Source of the DNA: a virus
DNA: 64,000 nucleotides
Strand: one strand, 5' to 3'
IMG/VR virus record: IMGVR_UViG_3300035212_002019
Location: 18,063-82,062 of that record
Position numbers and translations under genes: made by a program
Notes under the pieces: model-generated
The model's input: only the letters and a program-made list of their open reading frames with translations
What the model was told of the DNA's origin: nothing
Databases searched by the model: none
Shown: piece by piece, positions 1 to 8,927 of the stretch
How positions within the stretch are numbered: the first letter of the stretch is position 1
How the letters are laid out: every line of letters starts with the position of its first letter

Positions 1-3000
1 CGATCTTATTGCTCCTTCATCATCAGCTCTAAATCCTAAGAATAATTCTAAAGGTTCTGGTGATGTTGATATATTTGTTTCGTCATCAATATAACTTAAT
101 GGGTAGTAAACCTCATCAAATATTGTTTGTTGATATTCCGGAGAATCTAATTTTGTTAAATCTTTATTAGGCTTTTTATTTAAAACAACCGTTGGTAAAG
201 GTTTAGGTCCTGTGTATGAATAACTACCTGAATTAGTTAACTGAGTTCCTGAGAAGTCATAAATAAAGAATTCTGGTGATACATCAGAATACCATTTCCA
301 ATAGTATTCGACTCTTGCCTCTTGAGAAAAATTCTCTCTTGGTTTTCTTAAATATTCTTTAGTTTTTAACCATAAACTATCATGTGGTACATAATCTGGA
401 TTTAATGTACCATATCTATTATCTTCTGATATAGGAACCGATGGTACTATTTCAGGTGTTATTGTGCTATTAAGTGTAACCTCAACCTCTATTATAGAAT
501 TTAATCCTGGTTGTATAGTCCAAATTGATTTTCTTTCAGGATTATAGATTATTCTATCAGTCATCGAAGTCATTGGATTGATATTAAGAGATGTTCCATC
601 TACTGGGTTAATAACCACTATAGCACTAGATCCTTTGGATGACATGTAAACACTTCCGTCATATTGATTTAATACTAAATAACCATAATTACCAAGATAA
701 GTTGTAAATCCTACATTATTTGTAGTTAAATCAATTCCTCTGAAAGCTGTTGATGAGTCAGATAAATCCATCTGACCAGTTAAATTATTAAATATAATGT
801 CTGAGAATCCAGTTACTGATACGCCTGATATAGAAACTGTTAATCCATTATCAATTTTCCAAAGATTTGATGTATCGTAAGCATAAACTGACTCATTTAC
901 TGGTTCATAAAATAAAGAACCCGTTAAACCTGATATGCCATAAGATGTTTGTATAGTTCTATTTGTATTTACTCTTATAACTTGACCTGATACTCCAAAA
1001 GTTTGAATATACATATCACCTTCAAATTCATTGAATGCCATTTTTCCGGTTGATACAACACCTGACGGGAAGTTTGTTGTAGATCCTGATAAAGTAGTAT
1101 AGTAATTGTTACTTGAGTTATAAATATCAACTGTTGGTGAATTTATAAAAGAAATATACATGTCACCATTTGATGTGTTAAATTTAACATCATCAATAAT
1201 CAATGATGTATTTGAGAATGTCATCGATTTAACTACTGTGTTTATTAAAGGGTCAATAGCGTAAATGATTTTATTAGAAACACAATATAAGTAGTTATTA
1301 ACTGGATTAAATTCCATTTTTTTACTTTGTGTATTTCCTGGTAAAGGAATATTTGTTAAGTAATCTGTTAAGAACGCATCCATTACTACAACCTCATCTC
1401 CAAAAGCATAAATTGCGTTAGATAATTGAACATAAGATATATCAACTAAATTATTAGTACCATTATATTGTTGTAGGTTATATGTATTTGTTGTGTAAAC
1501 ATTTGGATTATAGGCTAAACTAAACGCACTACTAAATTGTTGTAAATTAAATGGACCGCCACTTGAACCTCCAGTTGGTCCAATAATTGGATCACAAGCA
1601 GTTTGTCCAAATCCAATTTCAAATGCTAGTGTTATAAAAGCTGATGAGTTACAAGTGGGGTCTTTAGTGCCCCAGAATGGTCCTTGGTAACTTAAATTCA
1701 TAACTTCTGGATCTAAAAACTGAACATTAAACTCTGTATTATTCCAAGTGTGAAATGTGTTATTTATGGAAAATGCCATTCCGGTTGCGAAACCAGCATC
1801 TTCAAATGAATAAGTACCTGAAGCAGAATCTGGTAGTCTAACTTCATTAGATGTTATAACTACACCATTATTTCCTTTAATTTTTTTAGTAATTATATAA
1901 TCACTCATACCTGGTAAAGAACTCTTACCGGTTGTTATAGTATAATCTAGTCTTCTATCTAATTTTTTAACATCAAATTTTAATAAATTGTGTATATTAG
2001 TTACTAATATTCCATAATTTGCTAAGTATGATCCATGTTCATCTACCCAAGCTTGTAATGTAGCTGGTATATTAGGATATTGTGAATAAGTTCCTGTTAA
2101 ATATATTGTACTTTGGTCATAAGTATCACTATTGATTTCTAATGATAAGTAACTACCCATATCATTGAATAAAACTTTTGAGTGTTCTATGTAATAATTA
2201 GCAGTTGTTCCAACTTTAACATCATTTACATACATTTCAACATTTGGATATTCTGTGTGTAATTTTATTGAGTTGTAAAAAGGTGAAGTAAATGATCCAA
2301 TATATTGTAAATCGGCTATTATTCCTAATTTTTGAAGATTGATATAATTTCTTGTTAACCAAGTTCTAAGAGTTCTATCAATAGTTCTTACCATGTCTGG
2401 TCCGATACCACTATAAACCCATGCTATTTCTTCTTCAAATACTTGTTTATTTACTATTAATTTAAAACCATATTCATCTAAGTCAGTAAATACTATATTA
2501 ACTGAATGATTTGATGAGAAGTTATAATTTAATTCCTTTGTTAATGGTTCTGATACTTGAATTAGTCTTTCATATGTTTGTTTAATATTACCAATAGAAT
2601 ATGTTGGACCAACTGATCCTTGATAGTAATTTACCTCTACATATTTACTTGGATACATCAAATCAGCCTTCAATTGACCTTTTTCGTAAAAAAGTTCAAC
2701 ATTGAATGATTTTAAGTCACTTGCGTATTTTTCAGCAGCAGATGCTAAAGTCACTTGCGAGCTTTGTGTATAGCCGTGTGAGAAATAAAGTTTATCAGTA
2801 GTTAGATAAACTTGACAACTTGATAAGAATTCCGGAGTTATTTGTTGGTCAACTTTTACATGAGAAATTATATCTGTCCAATATGTTGGCTCATTTGTCG
2901 GTGTTATAAATTGTGTCGATTCTAAAGCAAAACTTTGAGTATAAGCTTGAATACACTCATATATTTTATTATTAAATAATACCTGAGATTTAACATCATA

Positions 3001-3996
3001 AAATGTTTGTTGACTATTTCCGTAAAATGTTGGAATACTAGCGACTGTAAAGAAATTTTGATTATTATTAGAGCCAATTACTTTAAATTCTCTACCTGAC
3101 TTTAAAACTTGTGGTACTAGTCCACCAAAAACTAATTTATTGATTTCAGGTGTAGACCAAGTTCCAGCAGTGTATTCAAATGATAATGAACCTTCATATA
3201 TTTTAGGTAAATCAGTTTTTGAAGCAACTTCTATAATCAAATCTTGATTATTATCTATATTTGAAGTGTAGTATTCAAAAAATCTAGTATCTGTTATTTC
3301 TTTTTCTAAAACAGTGACCGTTTTATTATTAAACTCACTATTTATAATATTAAGTTTTTTTCTTTTGTATAATTTATCATAAAAACTTGGTTCATTCCAA
3401 GCTGATAAATTATCTTTATAAGAACCATCTATGTAATTATAAACACCTATTGCGTTAATGGCTGATATAGATTTGCCTAAGTAAGTATCATTGTATATGT
3501 ATTCATTATAATAGTTAACTTCAAATGTGGCGTTATCCACAGAGCTTATAATCATTATAGCTCCTTTTTTTACAGATACAACGGTATATGTTTGTAATGG
3601 ATTAGTGAATTCTAAAAATGACGAATTGAATCTAATAATAGTTCCAATTGGAAAAAATATATCAAACTTTTCACCATAAATCCATTTTGAATAAAAGTTA
3701 GGATCGTTGTTAATAGGTTCAATCTTTGTTACGGATTGAGTAAAATATTTACCCTCGTAAAAGTCAAATCCAAATTCATTGAATAACTGAAATTTACTCA
3801 AATACATTTCACCTGGTTTTTCAAACTCAAAAGATGGAATCTTTTCTAATGTATAAATACCCGCAGTTTTAAACGTATCGTTTGAGTTCTCATGAAACAT
3901 TATAGATCCTTCGAATCTATCATTTATATCACTATAATTAAAATTTAAATTATCCCCTTCTTTATTGAAAAATAATAAGTTCTTATGATTTGACAT
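1..3996 (-). CDS. Giant virion/tail protein with propeller-like repeats (C-terminus beyond window)
   Basis: One frame stays open for all 1332 codons from an ATG at 3996-3994 to the window edge, so the C-terminus is missing. I recognise no close family. The second half has recurring short beta-strand units of the form G-D-M-Y-I-x-x-F, G-S-V-Y-M-S-S-K-G and N-N-Y-L-Y-C-V-S-N-K, each followed by a segment like I-D-P or V-I-N-P, as in YVTN/YncE-type beta-propellers. The N-terminal half looks like beta-rich structural protein. A late-type AT motif sits about 21 bases upstream of the start. Size, context and lack of catalytic motifs suggest a tail, fibre or baseplate-associated virion protein; this is inference. 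Confidence 0.7.
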   Translation of the reverse strand, partial: MSNHKNLLFFNKEGDNLNFNYSDINDRFEGSIMFHENSNDTFKTAGIYTLEKIPSFEFEKPGEMYLSKFQLFNEFGFDFYEGKYFTQSVTKIEPINNDPNFYSKWIYGEKFDIFFPIGTIIRFNSSFLEFTNPLQTYTVVSVKKGAIMIISSVDNATFEVNYYNEYIYNDTYLGKSISAINAIGVYNYIDGSYKDNLSAWNEPSFYDKLYKRKKLNIINSEFNNKTVTVLEKEITDTRFFEYYTSNIDNNQDLIIEVASKTDLPKIYEGSLSFEYTAGTWSTPEINKLVFGGLVPQVLKSGREFKVIGSNNNQNFFTVASIPTFYGNSQQTFYDVKSQVLFNNKIYECIQAYTQSFALESTQFITPTNEPTYWTDIISHVKVDQQITPEFLSSCQVYLTTDKLYFSHGYTQSSQVTLASAAEKYASDLKSFNVELFYEKGQLKADLMYPSKYVEVNYYQGSVGPTYSIGNIKQTYERLIQVSEPLTKELNYNFSSNHSVNIVFTDLDEYGFKLIVNKQVFEEEIAWVYSGIGPDMVRTIDRTLRTWLTRNYINLQKLGIIADLQYIGSFTSPFYNSIKLHTEYPNVEMYVNDVKVGTTANYYIEHSKVLFNDMGSYLSLEINSDTYDQSTIYLTGTYSQYPNIPATLQAWVDEHGSYLANYGILVTNIHNLLKFDVKKLDRRLDYTITTGKSSLPGMSDYIITKKIKGNNGVVITSNEVRLPDSASGTYSFEDAGFATGMAFSINNTFHTWNNTEFNVQFLDPEVMNLSYQGPFWGTKDPTCNSSAFITLAFEIGFGQTACDPIIGPTGGSSGGPFNLQQFSSAFSLAYNPNVYTTNTYNLQQYNGTNNLVDISYVQLSNAIYAFGDEVVVMDAFLTDYLTNIPLPGNTQSKKMEFNPVNNYLYCVSNKIIYAIDPLINTVVKSMTFSNTSLIIDDVKFNTSNGDMYISFINSPTVDIYNSSNNYYTTLSGSTTNFPSGVVSTGKMAFNEFEGDMYIQTFGVSGQVIRVNTNRTIQTSYGISGLTGSLFYEPVNESVYAYDTSNLWKIDNGLTVSISGVSVTGFSDIIFNNLTGQMDLSDSSTAFRGIDLTTNNVGFTTYLGNYGYLVLNQYDGSVYMSSKGSSAIVVINPVDGTSLNINPMTSMTDRIIYNPERKSIWTIQPGLNSIIEVEVTLNSTITPEIVPSVPISEDNRYGTLNPDYVPHDSLWLKTKEYLRKPRENFSQEARVEYYWKWYSDVSPEFFIYDFSGTQLTNSGSYSYTGPKPLPTVVLNKKPNKDLTKLDSPEYQQTIFDEVYYPLSYIDDETNISTSPEPLELFLGFRADDEGAIRS

Positions 3997-4017
3997 CTAT
4001 TATTATAAACTTTTACA

Positions 4018-4027
4018 TATATATTAA
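4018..4027 (-). promoter_or_regulatory. Late-type promoter motif for the giant virion gene
   Basis: On the minus strand this reads TTAATATATA, about 21 bases before the ATG at 3996. It matches the motif found ahead of most structural genes in the window. Confidence 0.5.
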
Positions 4028-4050
4028 TTTATCTTTTCTTAGTAGGTGAA

Positions 4051-4063
4051 TTTAATATATAAG
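4051..4063 (+). promoter_or_regulatory. Late-type promoter motif
   Basis: TTTAATATATAAG lies 23 bases before the ATG at 4087, back to back with the oppositely oriented copy at 4018-4027, so this short gap is a divergent promoter. Confidence 0.55.
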
Positions 4064-4086
4064 AGTATCAAAATAAACTAATAATT

Positions 4087-4485
4087 ATGAAACACATTAA
4101 AAAATTTAATGAAACCAAAAAAGAAGACAAGATTGAAGACCAAGAAGTTCTTTTTAATGCTGAAGTTTTAGTAGATAAAGATGAGAAACCATCATTTACG
4201 ACCGATGTCGAAGACCAAGAAAAAGTTAAAAAAGAATTTGATAAACTAAGAAAAGTTAAAAGCTTTGAAAACTTTACAATTGAAGTTGAGGTTGAGGTTA
4301 AACCTGAAGGTGAAGAAGAATCTGAAGAAGAATATAACACTCCACATTCTTTTGAACCTGAGCAAGAAGAAGAGGGTTGTGGTTGTCAAGACTGTGATTG
4401 TGGTTCTGAAGAAGAATCAAATCCAGAAACTGATGTTAAAGTTATGAATATAGCTGACTTTATGAACTCAATTGCTGGTCAATAA
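4087..4485 (+). CDS. Acidic Cys-rich protein with capsid-targeting-like N-terminus
   Basis: A 132-residue, strongly acidic protein. It begins MKHIKKFNETKK, one of about ten proteins here that share this kind of start. The middle is Glu-rich and a compact cysteine cluster (GCGCQDCDCG, around residues 97-106) could bind metal. The C-terminus (NIADFMNSIAGQ) is mildly hydrophobic. No enzyme motif is visible. It is the first gene of a short plus-strand run (4087-6331) behind a late-type motif. Likely an internal head protein, judged from the N-terminal peptide and composition only. Confidence 0.6.
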   Translation: MKHIKKFNETKKEDKIEDQEVLFNAEVLVDKDEKPSFTTDVEDQEKVKKEFDKLRKVKSFENFTIEVEVEVKPEGEEESEEEYNTPHSFEPEQEEEGCGCQDCDCGSEEESNPETDVKVMNIADFMNSIAGQ

Positions 4486-4500
4486 ATAAAAATATAATTT

Positions 4501-5262
4501 ATGAAAATTATTAAATTCACAGAATCTGTAAATATATCAGAATCTCTTAAATATCATTTAGAGAATAATAAACCTATTACTGAAAATATATTCAGACCGG
4601 GTTCTGATGCTTTCTATGAAGTAATCAAAGAAGCAAGAGAGTTATTTGATTTAGGTAGAGTTAATCTATGTGATGTTGATAAAGAATTATACGAATCAAC
4701 TGATATTGGTAAGTTTGGAATGTACAATGGTGAACTAGTTCCTTTAGATTTACCAATGGAATTTGTTGTTGAGACAAATCAACCAGCATTTTCTATACAT
4801 GATGTAACACCTGATTTCAAATATGATGTTATGGGTAAAATGGTTACAAATATTAAACCATTAGCTTGGGTTAAAAACGGAGAAGCGGCTTGTACTTCTT
4901 TTGAAGGAGAATTTGATGGTCAACCTTGTAAGTGTAAATATGATGATGGTCAAGATGCTTATGTATTTGAGGCTAAATATCACAATAAAGAAGTTAAGTT
5001 AAACTACCCAATGCGTGGTGGTTCTAAGAAGTATCAAGTTTATGTTAAGAATCCTAAAACTGGTAAGGTTAAAAAGATAGCATTTGGTGATGTTCATGGT
5101 GGATTAACAGCTAAAGTTAGTAATCCTAAAGCTAGAAAGTCATTTGCGGCTAGACATAACTGTGATATGAAGAAAGATAAAACTAAAGCAGGATATTGGG
5201 CTTGTAGAATTAATAAATATGGACACCTTTGGGGTGGTAAAACTTATCCCGGATTCTGGTAA
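4501..5262 (+). CDS. DUF5872-like phage structural protein
   Basis: A 253-residue protein starting MKIIKFTESVNISES, a variant of the shared N-terminal peptide. The C-terminal third (about residues 170-250) carries the pattern K-K-Y-Q-V-Y-V-K, then N-P-K-A-R-K-S-F-A-A-R-H-N-C-D and Y-W-A-C-R. This Cys/His/Arg-rich signature is common at the end of uncharacterised T4-like and cyanophage proteins (DUF5872-like, from memory). The Cys and His residues could form a metal site. Function is unknown; the neighbours and N-terminus suggest a virion or head role. Confidence 0.65.
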   Translation: MKIIKFTESVNISESLKYHLENNKPITENIFRPGSDAFYEVIKEARELFDLGRVNLCDVDKELYESTDIGKFGMYNGELVPLDLPMEFVVETNQPAFSIHDVTPDFKYDVMGKMVTNIKPLAWVKNGEAACTSFEGEFDGQPCKCKYDDGQDAYVFEAKYHNKEVKLNYPMRGGSKKYQVYVKNPKTGKVKKIAFGDVHGGLTAKVSNPKARKSFAARHNCDMKKDKTKAGYWACRINKYGHLWGGKTYPGFW

Positions 5263-5264
5263 TT

Positions 5265-6068
5265 ATGAAACACTTAAAAACATATAAAATATTTGAAAAC
5301 TTATTTTTCACAATCAGTGACGAGAGAAGAAAAAAGTTAATTGATTTTATAAATAGTAGTTTAGACGGAACTGATATGGATTTTTCTTCTTGGATATATC
5401 AAAATATAATTAGAGGAAAAGAAGAACATATAGAACTTAATAATTTTATTCAAAAATTATCCCCTAGTTGGAAAAAAATCCTTGATGAATACTTATCTAA
5501 GTATAAAAGTGGAGTAATGAAAATTGTACAGGATGATCAAAATGAGTGGTTTGGTGTAAATTATAACTCAAGTCTTAAACAAAAAGAAGTAATAGGTGAC
5601 CAGGAGATAACAAAAAACTTTTATGTAACATTTGAGAAAAGCGAAGATAACCTGAAAAGATGGTTCAATGGACTCGCAACTCTTATAAGTGACTTTTACA
5701 AAGCTTGTACAGAAGGTGAATTAAAAAACTCGGCAATTTCTTTCAAGTGTGGATATGATGCTAAACATTTTATTGAAGATAATGACCATCTAAAGTTTTA
5801 TTGGTATAAAGATGATGACAAAAATAAAGTATTAGAAGTATATAATAATTGGTTGAAGAAAACTGGTATACAAACTAAGAAAAGAGCTTATGATTTTGGA
5901 ATAGATACCGCAAAAGGTAGAGATAAAAATAGCTTTGGTCTAATGGTCGCAAATAAAGTGAATGATCAGTTTCAAAAACTTAAATCACAGTATGGGAAAA
6001 AGTTTACATCCGAACAATATGCGGATTACATAATAGATATGTTAAACAAAACAAAGTTTAAAATATGA
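5265..6068 (+). CDS. Unknown protein with head-targeting-like N-terminus; possible HopA1-like fold
   Basis: A 267-residue protein starting MKHLKTYKIFENLFF, one of the best examples of the shared N-terminal peptide. The rest (about 20-267) is a mixed alpha/beta domain. In its C-terminal half, N-S-A-I-S-F-K-C, then an acidic segment ending L-K-F-Y-W-Y, then N-S-F-G-L-M-V-A-N-K are spaced rather like the HopA1 effector family. That resemblance is weak and from memory. It starts 2 bases after the preceding stop and overlaps the next gene by 4 bases (ATGA), so the three are translationally linked. If the N-terminus is a capsid-targeting tag, this may be an injected effector. Confidence 0.55.
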   Translation: MKHLKTYKIFENLFFTISDERRKKLIDFINSSLDGTDMDFSSWIYQNIIRGKEEHIELNNFIQKLSPSWKKILDEYLSKYKSGVMKIVQDDQNEWFGVNYNSSLKQKEVIGDQEITKNFYVTFEKSEDNLKRWFNGLATLISDFYKACTEGELKNSAISFKCGYDAKHFIEDNDHLKFYWYKDDDKNKVLEVYNNWLKKTGIQTKKRAYDFGIDTAKGRDKNSFGLMVANKVNDQFQKLKSQYGKKFTSEQYADYIIDMLNKTKFKI

Positions 6069-6331
6069 TACTTCCTTTCCAAGAAACTAAATTAAGTGAT
6101 AATGAATTTATCAGAGTGTTCAGCCAAGATACCGATTCTGGCGAATATATGTGGCACCGTGATAGAGAAGATAGAATAATTGAATCTATTGGTGATACAG
6201 ATTGGAAAATACAAATAGATAATGAGTTACCTAAAGTAATAGATAAGGCATTTATACCAATGGGTGTTTATCATCGAGTTATAAAAGGTACAGGAGATTT
6301 GAAAATAAAGTTAATAAAAAACCCATCTTAA
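6065..6331 (+). CDS. Small cupin-like phage protein
   Basis: An 88-residue protein with E-Y-M-W-H-R-D-R-E-D-R early on, then a D-W-x-x-Q-x-D-x-x-L-P strand, then F-I-P-M-G-V-Y-H-R-V-I-K-G. This pattern of His/Glu residues on beta strands is that of small cupin-like proteins found widely in T4-like phages. No reaction can be assigned. The ATG overlaps the previous stop (ATGA), and its own stop codon lies in the stem of the terminator at 6317-6347. Confidence 0.6.
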   Translation: MILPFQETKLSDNEFIRVFSQDTDSGEYMWHRDREDRIIESIGDTDWKIQIDNELPKVIDKAFIPMGVYHRVIKGTGDLKIKLIKNPS

Positions 6332-6347
6332 AGATGGGTTTTGTTTT
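6317..6347 (+). terminator. Rho-independent terminator
   Basis: ACCCATCTT and AAGATGGGT form a 9-bp stem with a one-base loop, flanked by A-runs and T-runs. It ends the 4087-6331 operon and, read from the other side, faces the end of the gp47 gene. Confidence 0.8.
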
Positions 6348-7471
6348 TAGTCAGCTTTGACTTTATAATTTTCATTGTATATCTTAATGACTTCATCAAA
6401 TTCATTTACAATTCCTGATTTGAACTTATCATTATCATACTTTTGTTTCAAGATATACTCTTTAATATAATCTTCATATTCTAATTGAACAGATATTTCC
6501 ATTCCATTCTCGTCTAGTTCAACTTCTAATGATTCATTTACATCTTCACCATCAACTAACTCTTTGGTAATATCGTCAATATATTCTACAGAAGCAAAAT
6601 TACCTTTCTCCAACATAACTTCTAACTTTCTACGAAGCTTTCTGTTATTAATTAACAGGTTATTTGAGATAGCTAAATCAATATAATCTTTAGTTCCTCT
6701 TAATTCATCTAATTTGTCAATATCTTCTTCATTAGCAACTCTAAATTTTCTAAATATTGGAGAGTATGTGTTAGGTACAAAATCAATTTTATCACTACTT
6801 AGGTCGAGAATGGTGATACCTTTTTGGTCTCCCATATCATTTCTGTCCATTTGGTATGGAGAGCCTATAAACGAGAAATTTTCATTTGTTTGTCGAATGT
6901 GAATATGTCCACTAAAAACATGTTTGTATTTCTTAAACTCATCAACATCAATTTTATCAGCATTTCTATGTGCTACTGAATTTAAATGCATGCGGCAACC
7001 ATTTAAGTCAGAGTGACAAAATAAATAATCACCTTGGTTATTAGTGATTTCTTTAATCATATCTAATCTTTTTTCAGCCCAAGGCATTAGTACTAATTTC
7101 TGACCGTCCACTTCAATAGTAGTTGTATTAGTATAAACATTTACATTATTAACGTGGTTAAATAATCTAACCGAATTAATATCATTTGAACCTTTATTCC
7201 ATAAGTCGTGATTGCCTACAATAATATGTAGTGGAAGTATCTCAGACAACTCTAGGAGTATCTTCTCTGCTTTATATGAAGCAATGATAGGAATAGATGT
7301 TCTGTTGTCATATAAGTCACCACAGTGTATTAAAATATCACCTGGTTTAGCATTTTCTCTGATGTAAGGAATAAAAGAGTTATAGAAATAATCTTCCATC
7401 ATATCTAACCACTTATCTAAGTTATTAAGATATACTCCAAAATGCCAATCTGTTGTAATAAAAACTTTCAT
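6347..7471 (-). CDS. 47: SbcD/Mre11-like recombination nuclease (T4 gp47)
   Basis: A 374-residue calcineurin-like phosphoesterase. Metal-binding motifs are in order: T-D-W-H-F-G at the N-terminus (D7, H9), G-D-L-Y-D-N-R, G-N-H-D-L-W, F-C-H-S-D-L-N and S-G-H-I-H-I-R. This is the layout of SbcD/Mre11 and T4 gp47. In T4 the gp46/gp47 complex processes DNA ends in recombination-dependent replication and host DNA breakdown. The gp46-type ATPase partner is not in this window. The C-terminal 120 residues are acidic and helical, as expected of the partner-binding part. Confidence 0.85.
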   Translation of the reverse strand: MKVFITTDWHFGVYLNNLDKWLDMMEDYFYNSFIPYIRENAKPGDILIHCGDLYDNRTSIPIIASYKAEKILLELSEILPLHIIVGNHDLWNKGSNDINSVRLFNHVNNVNVYTNTTTIEVDGQKLVLMPWAEKRLDMIKEITNNQGDYLFCHSDLNGCRMHLNSVAHRNADKIDVDEFKKYKHVFSGHIHIRQTNENFSFIGSPYQMDRNDMGDQKGITILDLSSDKIDFVPNTYSPIFRKFRVANEEDIDKLDELRGTKDYIDLAISNNLLINNRKLRRKLEVMLEKGNFASVEYIDDITKELVDGEDVNESLEVELDENGMEISVQLEYEDYIKEYILKQKYDNDKFKSGIVNEFDEVIKIYNENYKVKAD

Positions 7472-7499
7472 TAAAAATTTCTTTTCTTTTTATATGAAA

Positions 7500-7847
7500 T
7501 TATTGTGATATTGTTTCTTTTCTTCTGGCTTCTCTGGCACATTTCTCACATCCACTACCAGCATATAAATGAGCATTTGGTGTTTGTTCAAACTCTTCGT
7601 GAACTGGACATATTATTTTAACTTTACTTCTACAGTTTTCATAAAGCACTAAGTCATAATTATATTTATTGTCATGTTTAATATTTGACTTTTCAACAAA
7701 ATCTTTACTTTTTTTACTTCTTCTATTAAGAGCCTTTAATTCTTTTGATATAGCCTTTTCTTTAGATTTACAGTTTTTATTACAAAACTTTCTATCTGGT
7801 CTACCCCAAATAATCTCTTTATTACAATATCTATAATTACAGTTCAT
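7500..7847 (-). CDS. Zinc-finger protein of the DUF723 type (homing-endonuclease-associated)
   Basis: A 115-residue basic protein with two Cys clusters: C-x4-C ... F-C-N-K-N-C at the N-terminus, and C-P-V-H-E-E-F ... G-C-E-K-C at the C-terminus. The segment K-H-D-N-K-Y-N-Y-D-L-V-L-Y and the I-C-P-x-H-x-x-F-E-Q-T-P-N-x-H motif are typical of DUF723-like modules found alone or fused to HNH/GIY-YIG homing enzymes in phages. No nuclease motif is present, so this is a DNA-binding fragment or a stand-alone finger. It lies 28 bases upstream of gp47 on the same strand. Confidence 0.65.
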   Translation of the reverse strand: MNCNYRYCNKEIIWGRPDRKFCNKNCKSKEKAISKELKALNRRSKKSKDFVEKSNIKHDNKYNYDLVLYENCRSKVKIICPVHEEFEQTPNAHLYAGSGCEKCAREARRKETISQ

Positions 7848-7925
7848 ATATTGTATTTATTAAAAAGTGGAAATGGCATTTTTTACAACATAATATTTTA
7901 AAATAGAGCTAAAGAGAGAACAAAT

Positions 7926-7942
7926 AAAAATATATAATTTAT
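7926..7942 (+). promoter_or_regulatory. Late-type promoter motif for tail tube
   Basis: AAAAATATATAATTTAT begins 37 bases before the ATG at 7963, in a 115-base intergenic gap with no other gene. Confidence 0.5.
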
Positions 7943-7962
7943 AAAAAATAATTAAAAAAAAT

Positions 7963-8583
7963 ATGCCATTACCACATTTTACTCAACTTTTGAACACAGG
8001 TTCACCAGGGGGTCCTGGTACGCTACCTGATGAAGTAGTATATCTTAATTTATTTGAGATTACCTTTGTATTACCTGTTATTTTACAGGCTCAAGGTAGA
8101 AACCCAATTTTACTTCTTCAAAATGCGTTGAATATTGATATGAACTTAACACAATTTGACGTTGGTGTTAAAGAACAAAGATTCAAGTATTCAACTCGTC
8201 AGTTCTTGACAACTCCAACTAAAACCGCTGGTGAATTTAACATCAAGTTCAATGTTAACGTTAACCAACAAGGTTCTATGGAGACTTGGAATGCTTTGAA
8301 GGCTTGGTACGATTTAGTATTTAACTCACAAAATGGTTCACTTCACTATAAAAGTGATATTATTGGAACTGTTATTGTTAACCAACACGATAAAAAAGGT
8401 GTTGTTTTAAGACGTGTTACTTTCCAAAACGTACAAATTAAACAATTAGCTGGTTACGCTTTAGACTGGTCATCAAACAACATTATTGAGTCATCTCAAG
8501 CTGACTTTATCTATGATTACTTTATTGATGAGTACATTGATAATAACTTTACTATCAATCCTCCAATTTTATCTGGATACTAA
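7963..8583 (+). CDS. 19: Tail tube protein (T4 gp19-like)
   Basis: A 206-residue protein from ATG 7963. It has the beta-rich layout of T4-like tube subunits: an N-terminal strand L-F-E-I-T-F-V-L-P, a central segment G-E-F-N-I-K-F-N-V-N-V-N, then an amphipathic helix M-E-T-W-N-A-L-K-A-W-Y-D and strands that include V-V-L-R-R-V-T-F-Q-N-V and G-Y-A-L-D-W-S-S. It forms the inner tube through which DNA passes. It is monocistronic, with a late-type promoter before it and two terminators after it, which suits a high-copy virion protein. The family assignment comes from the pattern and from the nearby sheath gene. Confidence 0.65.
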   Translation: MPLPHFTQLLNTGSPGGPGTLPDEVVYLNLFEITFVLPVILQAQGRNPILLLQNALNIDMNLTQFDVGVKEQRFKYSTRQFLTTPTKTAGEFNIKFNVNVNQQGSMETWNALKAWYDLVFNSQNGSLHYKSDIIGTVIVNQHDKKGVVLRRVTFQNVQIKQLAGYALDWSSNNIIESSQADFIYDYFIDEYIDNNFTINPPILSGY

Positions 8584-8600
8584 TAGAAATAATAAAATTA

Positions 8601-8630
8601 AAAACCCATCTTTTAAGATGGGTTTTTTTT
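8601..8630 (+). terminator. Rho-independent terminator after tail tube
   Basis: ACCCATCTT and AAGATGGGT pair around a TT loop and are followed by eight T residues. The stem is nearly the same as that of the terminator at 6317-6347. Confidence 0.85.
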
Positions 8631-8643
8631 ATGTCTAATAAAC

Positions 8644-8674
8644 AAAAAACCCACCAATTGGTGGGTTTAATTTT
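8644..8674 (-). terminator. Bidirectional terminator hairpin
   Basis: CCCACC and GGTGGG pair around AATT between an A-run and a T-run. On the minus strand it closes the gene that stops at 8673. Confidence 0.7.
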
Positions 8675-8927
8675 AATATTTCGGTATGCTATTTGACATA
8701 TTAGAAGCATTTCTCATCATTGAATTAGCATCAAAGTTTGGCATTCCTTTTTGCTGATCTTGTTCTTGTTTCTTTCTAGAGCTATCTTCCTCTTCAACAA
8801 TCTCATTAACCAACTTAATGTTTTCTTCAAACATCCAAAAGGGCCATTCATCCATAGCATATTCTTGTGTATGAAAGTGCTTTTGTAGTAATAACTTATT
8901 CTTTAATATATGCTTCAAAGGCATCAT
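8673..8927 (-). CDS. Small tail/baseplate assembly protein overlapping gp26-like gene
   Basis: The frame is open from 8990, but the tandem ATG ATG at 8927/8924 is the likely start, giving about 84 residues and a 32-base overlap with the upstream stop at 8896. The motif L-L-L-Q-K-H-F-H-T-Q-E-Y-A-M-D-E-W-P-F-W is like the short proteins that follow the gp26-type baseplate gene in other T4-like phages. The tail is Gln/Lys/Asn-rich. Its frame relative to the upstream gene would need a +1 slip for a fusion. Overlapping re-initiation is simpler. Confidence 0.5.
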   Translation of the reverse strand: MMPLKHILKNKLLLQKHFHTQEYAMDEWPFWMFEENIKLVNEIVEEEDSSRKKQEQDQQKGMPNFDANSMMRNASNMSNSIPKY

